Part shown: piece by piece, positions 60,194 through 64,000 of the stretch
Position numbering within the stretch: the first letter of the stretch is position 1
Layout: each line of letters starts with the position of its first letter
Position numbers and translations under genes: made by a program
The notes under the pieces: model-generated
Seen by the model: the letters and a program-made list of their open reading frames with translations, nothing else
Databases searched by the model: none
Told to the model about the DNA's origin: nothing
DNA from: Lentzea pudingi
GTDB lineage: Bacteria; Actinomycetota; Actinomycetes; Mycobacteriales; Pseudonocardiaceae
Direction of reading: 5' to 3'
Assembly (NCBI RefSeq): GCF_014646255.1
Contig: NZ_BMNC01000002.1
Location: 680,140 to 744,139 of the forward strand
Length of the DNA: 64,000 bases

Positions 60194-60253
60194 TGAAAGC
60201 TCTGTTGAGACTTTCATGCATCCTTGGCTCTTGATGGCCGCTAAAGTCTCAAC
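60194..60253. promoter_or_regulatory. Regulatory region between erythromycin-esterase and MerR genes
   Basis: Two nested signals are visible: TGAAAG-N11-CTTTCA (60194-60216), and a larger inverted repeat GTTGAGACTTT (60204-60214) with AAAGTCTCAAC (60243-60253). The second arm overlaps TAAAGT (60242-60247), a -10-like hexamer 7 nt upstream of GTG 60255. The MerR-type protein is the likely binder. Confidence 0.6.
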
Positions 60254-60254
60254 T

Positions 60255-60941
60255 GTGCGTCCAGCTGACCTCGCCCGCGAACACGGCTTGTCGACACAGG
60301 CGGTGCGCAACTACGAGGAGTCCGGGTTCCTCCCGCCCGCCGAGCGCACCCCGTCCGGCTACCGCGTCTACACCGAGGTCCACGCCGCCGCGCTGCGCAC
60401 GTTCATCGCGCTGATCCCCGCCTTCGGCCACGCCACCGCCGGCCAGATCATGAACGCGGTTCACGACGACGAACTGGACGACGTCCTGACGCGGATCGAC
60501 CGCGGCCACGAGCAACTGCTGCGCGACCGCTCGACCCTCGACTCGGTCAGCCGCGCCGTGCAGGACCTGACCGACGTCGAACCGGTGCTGGAACCACGCA
60601 CGATCGGCGAACTCGCCCGGCGCCTCGACGTCACCCCGGCGACGCTGCGCGCGTGGGAGGAGGCAGGCATCCTCGTGCCGTCCAGGGAACCGACCGGTTA
60701 CCGGGTGTTCCGGGCCGAGGACGTCCGCGACGCCGAACTGGCCCACCTGCTCCGGCGCGGCGGCTATCCGTTGGCGCGCATAGCTTTGGTCGTCGACCAG
60801 ATCCGCACGGCGGGCGGCACCGACACGCTGGGTGCCGCCCTGGCCGACTGGCGCCGCCGCCTCACCGCACGGGGCCTCGCGATGCTGGCCGCCTCCGCAC
60901 GTCTCAACGAGTACGTGACCGCACGGGCACCAGCTCCGTGA
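60255..60941 (+). CDS. MerR-family regulator with two tandem MerR helix-turn-helix domains (TioE-like)
   Basis: 228 aa from GTG 60255; ATG 60234 is an alternative but would place the operator inside the gene. Residues 1-60 form one MerR DNA-binding domain (VRPADLAREHGLSTQAVRNY, ERTPSGYRVYTEV) and residues about 115-180 a second (TIGELARRLDVTPATLRAWE, EPTGYRVFRAEDVRDAELAH). One polypeptide could thus bind DNA like a dimer. The TioE family, named after the thiocoraline cluster, has this shape. It probably controls the divergent esterase gene and itself. The 3' end overlaps metX by 38 nt. Confidence 0.85.
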   Translation: MRPADLAREHGLSTQAVRNYEESGFLPPAERTPSGYRVYTEVHAAALRTFIALIPAFGHATAGQIMNAVHDDELDDVLTRIDRGHEQLLRDRSTLDSVSRAVQDLTDVEPVLEPRTIGELARRLDVTPATLRAWEEAGILVPSREPTGYRVFRAEDVRDAELAHLLRRGGYPLARIALVVDQIRTAGGTDTLGAALADWRRRLTARGLAMLAASARLNEYVTARAPAP

Positions 60942-61917
60942 CGAGCGCGCCGACCTGCTCGCTCTCGATCAGGAACGCGTCGTGCCCGTACGGCGACTCG
61001 ATCACCCGCAGCCCGTCCGCCCCGGAAATGCCAGCAGCCAGCTCTTCCTGCTGCGCCAACGGGTACAACCGATCCGAGTCGACCCCGGCGACGATCGTGC
61101 GCGCGGTGACCCTCCCCAGCGCGGCCTTGATCCCACCCCGCCCACGCCCGACGTCGTGGGAGTTCATCGCCTCCGTCAACGTCACGTAGCTGGCCGCGTC
61201 GAACCGGCGGGTCAGCTTGGCCGCGTGGTGGTCCAGATAGGACTCGACCTCGAACCGCCCGTCCTCCTGCCGTTCCCTCCCGAACCGCGCCTGCAACTCC
61301 TGCTCGCTGCGGTAGCTGATGTGCGCGATCCGCCGCGCGATCCCCAACCCCTCACCAGGATCGGCCTTGATCGCGTGCACCTGCGCGGACGCCAGCGCAA
61401 TCTGCTCGGCCGACGCCGCCGCAGCAGTCGCCAGCAACAACAGCCCATCAACCCGCTCGGGCTCGCCAACGGCCCACTCGACGGCCCGCATACCGCCCAT
61501 CGATCCGCCGAGCACCGCGGCCCACCGCCCGATGCCCAGGTAGTCAGCGAGATGCACCTCGGCCGCGACCTGGTCACGAATGGTGAGGTCAGGAAAATCC
61601 GGGTACTGCCAGGGCCCGGTGCTGCCCTGGCAGCCACCGAGCACGTTCGGCGCGACCACGAAGAACCCGTCGAGCGGCTTCCCGCTCCCCACCAGGGAAT
61701 CCCACCAGCCCGGCGTCGGGTGACCCGGCTCCACACCCCCGGCGACATGGCTGTCACCGGTCAGGGCGTGGAGCACGAGCACCGCGTTGGAGGCCTCGGC
61801 GTTCAAGGTCCCCCACGTCTCGTACGCGAGCTGGAAACCCGGCAGTTCCCCGAACGTCCCGGCGTGGCTGAACCACTTCCGCCGGCCGTTCGGATCGCCG
61901 AACCGCCAGCCGCCCAC
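60904..61917 (-). CDS. metX: Homoserine O-acetyltransferase
   Basis: 337 aa from GTG 61917, whose G is the last base of the metY stop codon. The alpha/beta-hydrolase fold has VLVLHALTGDSHVAG, the nucleophile elbow GGSMGGMRAVEW (Ser), and the C-terminal catalytic His in SPYGHDAFLIE. It makes O-acetylhomoserine for the sulfhydrylase encoded upstream, the direct-sulfhydrylation route to methionine. Confidence 0.94.
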   Translation of the reverse strand: MGGWRFGDPNGRRKWFSHAGTFGELPGFQLAYETWGTLNAEASNAVLVLHALTGDSHVAGGVEPGHPTPGWWDSLVGSGKPLDGFFVVAPNVLGGCQGSTGPWQYPDFPDLTIRDQVAAEVHLADYLGIGRWAAVLGGSMGGMRAVEWAVGEPERVDGLLLLATAAAASAEQIALASAQVHAIKADPGEGLGIARRIAHISYRSEQELQARFGRERQEDGRFEVESYLDHHAAKLTRRFDAASYVTLTEAMNSHDVGRGRGGIKAALGRVTARTIVAGVDSDRLYPLAQQEELAAGISGADGLRVIESPYGHDAFLIESEQVGALVTELVPVRSRTR

Positions 61918-63203
61918 TACAACTCGGACTTCGCCGCGGTGAAGCCCGCCTCCAGGTCCGCCTTGAGGTCCTCCAGCCCTTCCAGCCCGACCGACAGCCG
62001 CACCAACCCCGGCGCGACACCCGCGACGAGCTGCTCCTCCGGCGTCAACTGGCTGTGCGTGGTGGACGCTGGATGCACGATCAACGACCGCACATCACCG
62101 ATGTTCACCAGCTGGCTGAACAACGTCGTACCGTCCACAAAGGCCCGACCGGCCTCGACACCACCGCGCAGCTCAAAACTCACCACAGCGCCGGCACCCT
62201 TGGGCAGGTACTTCTGCGCGTTGGCGTGGAACGGCGACGACGCAAGTCCCGCGTAGTGGACCTTCTCGACCTCGTCCCGCCCTTCCAACCACTCAGCAAG
62301 CGCTTGCGCGTTCTGCACGTGCCGCTCGATGCGCAACGACAACGTCTCAATGCCCTGGATCACCAGAAAGCTGGTCAACGGCGCGATGGCCGCCCCCGTG
62401 TCCCGCAGCCCCTGCACCCGCAGCTTCGCCGCGAACGCCCCGTGCCCGAGCACCGGCCAGTACTGCAGCCCGTTGTAGCTGAGGTCGGGCTCGTGGAAGT
62501 CGGGGAACTTCTCGGCCCCGTACTCGAACTTCCCACCGTCCACCACCACACCGGCGATGGCAGTCCCGTGCCCACCGAGGTACTTGGTGGCGGAGTGCAC
62601 CACGATGTCCGCGCCGTGCTCCAACGGCCGAAGCAGATAAGGCGTCGGCACGGTGTTGTCGACGATCAACGGCACCTGGTTCGCATGCGCGACACCAGCG
62701 ACACCCTCGATGTCCAGCACGTGGGACCGAGGGTTGGCCAACGTCTCAGCGAAGAACAACTTCGTGTTGGGCCGCACAGCCGCCTGCCACGCGTCCAGGT
62801 CGTCCGGGTCGTCCACGAACGACACTTCGATCCCGAGCTTGGGCAACGTGAACTTGAACAGGTTGTACGTACCGCCGTACAGCGAGGCACTGGAAACCAG
62901 GTGGTCCCCGGACCGCGCCAGGTTGAGGATCGCCGCCGTCTCCGCAGCCGACCCGGACGCGAAGGCGACAGCCGCCACACCCCCTTCGAGGGCGGCAACC
63001 CGCTGCTCCAGCACGTCCTGCGTGGGGTTGTTGATGCGCGTGTAGATGTTCCCGGGCTCAGCCAGCGCAAAGAGATCAGCACCGTGCTGCGTGTCCCTGA
63101 AAACATACGAGGTGGTCTGGTAGATCGGCGTGGCGCGAGCCCCAGTGGCCGGGTCGGGCGCAGCGCCCGCGTGGATCTGAGCAGTCTCGAAGGACCAGGA
63201 CAT
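61917..63203 (-). CDS. metY: O-acetylhomoserine sulfhydrylase / aminocarboxypropyltransferase
   Basis: 428 aa from ATG 63203. The Cys/Met-metabolism PLP enzyme shows [19 protein letters not shown], the PLP-lysine block [14 protein letters not shown] and the C-terminal [15 protein letters not shown] and [15 protein letters not shown]. It condenses O-acetylhomoserine with sulfide to homocysteine. A cysteine-containing leader peptide gene lies 43 nt upstream, suggesting control by cysteine supply. metX follows with a 1-nt overlap. Confidence 0.95.
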   Translation of the reverse strand: MSWSFETAQIHAGAAPDPATGARATPIYQTTSYVFRDTQHGADLFALAEPGNIYTRINNPTQDVLEQRVAALEGGVAAVAFASGSAAETAAILNLARSGDHLVSSASLYGGTYNLFKFTLPKLGIEVSFVDDPDDLDAWQAAVRPNTKLFFAETLANPRSHVLDIEGVAGVAHANQVPLIVDNTVPTPYLLRPLEHGADIVVHSATKYLGGHGTAIAGVVVDGGKFEYGAEKFPDFHEPDLSYNGLQYWPVLGHGAFAAKLRVQGLRDTGAAIAPLTSFLVIQGIETLSLRIERHVQNAQALAEWLEGRDEVEKVHYAGLASSPFHANAQKYLPKGAGAVVSFELRGGVEAGRAFVDGTTLFSQLVNIGDVRSLIVHPASTTHSQLTPEEQLVAGVAPGLVRLSVGLEGLEDLKADLEAGFTAAKSEL

Positions 63204-63246
63204 GGCTGTGCTCCAGCGTGGTTGACGTACCGGGAGTTGGCTGAGA

Positions 63247-63324
63247 TCAACGGGAGCGACGACAGGCCATGCTGGTGACGCGCACGTAGTCGACGTGGCG
63301 TCGGCTAACCAGCAACATGGTCAT
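63247..63324 (-). CDS. Cysteine-containing leader peptide upstream of metY-metX
   Basis: 25 codons from ATG 63324 to TGA 63247. The peptide contains SRRHVDYVRVTSMACRR, the same pattern as the short actinobacterial leader peptides (RRHVDLxRV...C) found upstream of sulfur-metabolism genes. A single Cys (C21) lies four codons before the end. Translation of the Cys codon under cysteine shortage is thought to control downstream expression. TACATT, a -10-like hexamer, ends 8 nt before the ATG (63333-63338), so transcription seems to start right at this peptide. An alternative start is ATG 63318. Confidence 0.75.
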   Translation of the reverse strand: MTMLLVSRRHVDYVRVTSMACRRSR

Positions 63325-63332
63325 GGTCGACG

Positions 63333-63338
63333 AATGTA
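63333..63338 (-). promoter_or_regulatory. Candidate -10 hexamer TACATT of the leader peptide-metY-metX transcript
   Basis: On the minus strand TACATT lies 8 nt upstream of the leader-peptide ATG 63324. The -35 region (GTCGGT, 16 nt further upstream) is weak. Confidence 0.35.
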
Positions 63339-63385
63339 AGGGTCCACACGGCTCACCGACACCCCGTCCACCAGGTGAGACCGCT

Positions 63386-63391
63386 TAGGCT
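63386..63391 (+). promoter_or_regulatory. Candidate -10 hexamer TAGGCT of the Gfo/Idh/MocA gene
   Basis: TAGGCT lies 6 nt upstream of ATG 63398 with no Shine-Dalgarno sequence, consistent with a leaderless transcript. It is within 50 nt of the divergent metY promoter. Confidence 0.35.
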
Positions 63392-63397
63392 GATCGC

Positions 63398-64000
63398 ATG
63401 CGCACAGCGGTGGTCGGCTACGGACTAGGTGGGGCGGCCTTCCACGCCCCGTTCATCGAGGCAACGGAAGGCCTGACCCTCTCCGCAGTGGTCACCTCGA
63501 ACCCGAGGCGCCAAGCAGAGGTGGCAGCCCGCTACCCGAACGCCCGCCTTCTGTCCTCACTGGACGAAGTCTGGACGGGCAACTTCGACCTGGTAGTGAT
63601 CACCACCCCGAACCGCTTCCACGCAACCCACGCCCGCCAGGTCCTGGAACACGGCATCAACGTCGTAGTCGACAAGCCCTTCGCAGGCTCAGCAATGGAA
63701 GCAAGGGCACTAGCCTCAATCGCCTCCTCAAGAGGCCTCATGCTCGTCCCGTTCCACAACCGCAGATGGGACGGCGACTTCCTAACGGTCCGCAAACTCC
63801 TGAACGACAAATCCCTGGGCCAGGTCCACAAGTTCGAGTCCCGCTTCGAACGCTACCGCCCAGAGATCAAGTCGTCCTGGAAGGAGTCCGGCGACCCAGC
63901 AGACCTCGGCAGCATCCTCTTCGACCTGGGCACCCACCTCGTAGACCAGTCAGTGGCCCTCTTCGGCCGCCCGACAACAGTCCACGCAGAAATCACCACA
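63398..64000 (+). CDS. Gfo/Idh/MocA-family NAD(P)-dependent oxidoreductase, 3' end cut by window edge
   Basis: The open frame from ATG 63398 continues to the window end (201 residues visible). The Rossmann motif is TAVVGYGLGGAAFHAPF, followed by the family signature VVVDKPFA with the catalytic-region lysine, and the dimerisation-domain start DLGTHLVDQ. The family oxidises or reduces sugars, inositol or related compounds; the substrate cannot be told. Confidence 0.9.
   Translation, partial: MRTAVVGYGLGGAAFHAPFIEATEGLTLSAVVTSNPRRQAEVAARYPNARLLSSLDEVWTGNFDLVVITTPNRFHATHARQVLEHGINVVVDKPFAGSAMEARALASIASSRGLMLVPFHNRRWDGDFLTVRKLLNDKSLGQVHKFESRFERYRPEIKSSWKESGDPADLGSILFDLGTHLVDQSVALFGRPTTVHAEITT

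Overview
The window is high-GC (about 70%) DNA with strong G/C third-position bias, GTG starts, many 4-base start/stop overlaps and actinobacterial families throughout: NarL/HisKA_3 pairs, an AidB-like dehydrogenase, DUF6098, a TioE-type MerR regulator, a Pls/PosA-type synthetase and a 10-methyl fatty-acid gene pair. This points to a filamentous actinomycete, most likely of the order Pseudonocardiales (Lentzea/Saccharothrix-like); the genus is inference. The window is chromosomal in character, gene-dense, with no rRNA, tRNA or CRISPR seen and one solitary TnpB transposon gene.

Layout. 1-3.2 kb: secreted hydrolases (two tandem serine hydrolases, an M14 carboxypeptidase). 3.35-7.4 kb: a 36-codon small gene, RecD2 helicase, and an OmpR-type response regulator with its histidine kinase. 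7.5-9.5 kb: a repeat-rich multi-spanning membrane protein. 9.5-14.5 kb: a Pls-type polyamino-acid synthetase, with a lysine-like adenylation code, overlapping an M1 metallopeptidase that resembles the known synthetase plus polymer-degrading enzyme pairing. 14.5-18.3 kb (minus strand): a tightly overlapping operon of J-domain pseudokinase, VWA protein, divergent adenylosuccinate-synthetase homologue and an NrtR-like protein with a degenerate Nudix box, headed by a perfect inverted repeat. This is the best candidate for an undescribed system. 18.4-23.2 kb: MscS channel, a small lipoprotein matching the propeptide of the convergent subtilase, and that subtilase. 23.4-25.9 kb: small conserved proteins and a cupin. 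26-32 kb: flavin redox genes (FAD dehydrogenase, FMN reductase, flavin reductase, FAD/NAD(P)-binding protein, SsuD-like monooxygenase, GNAT), probably for organosulfur or related oxidation. 32.2-35.2 kb: PAS-GGDEF-EAL protein and an HtrA-like protease. 35.2-39.4 kb: tmsB/tmsA-type genes for 10-methyl branched fatty acids and an AidB-like dehydrogenase. 39.4-42.2 kb: a large membrane protein with an extracellular type I periplasmic-binding domain. 42.4-48.7 kb: methylcrotonyl-CoA carboxylase-type subunits and acyl-CoA dehydrogenase (leucine/branched acyl-CoA catabolism), an SGNH hydrolase and a TetR regulator whose own promoter carries the same operator as the carboxylase promoter. 48.7-57 kb: two NarL-type two-component systems with DUF418, PLA2-fusion, acyltransferase-3 and alpha/beta-hydrolase genes. 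57-58.5 kb: TnpB element. 58.6-64 kb: an unknown protein, erythromycin-esterase homologue divergent from a MerR regulator, metX-metY preceded by a cysteine-containing leader peptide, and the start of a Gfo/Idh/MocA oxidoreductase.

Recurring features: at least eight convergent gene pairs overlap at their 3' ends (4 to 209 nt), and many starts sit 6-8 nt after a TAnnnT hexamer with no Shine-Dalgarno sequence, suggesting leaderless transcripts. No gene-free stretch exceeds 300 nt.
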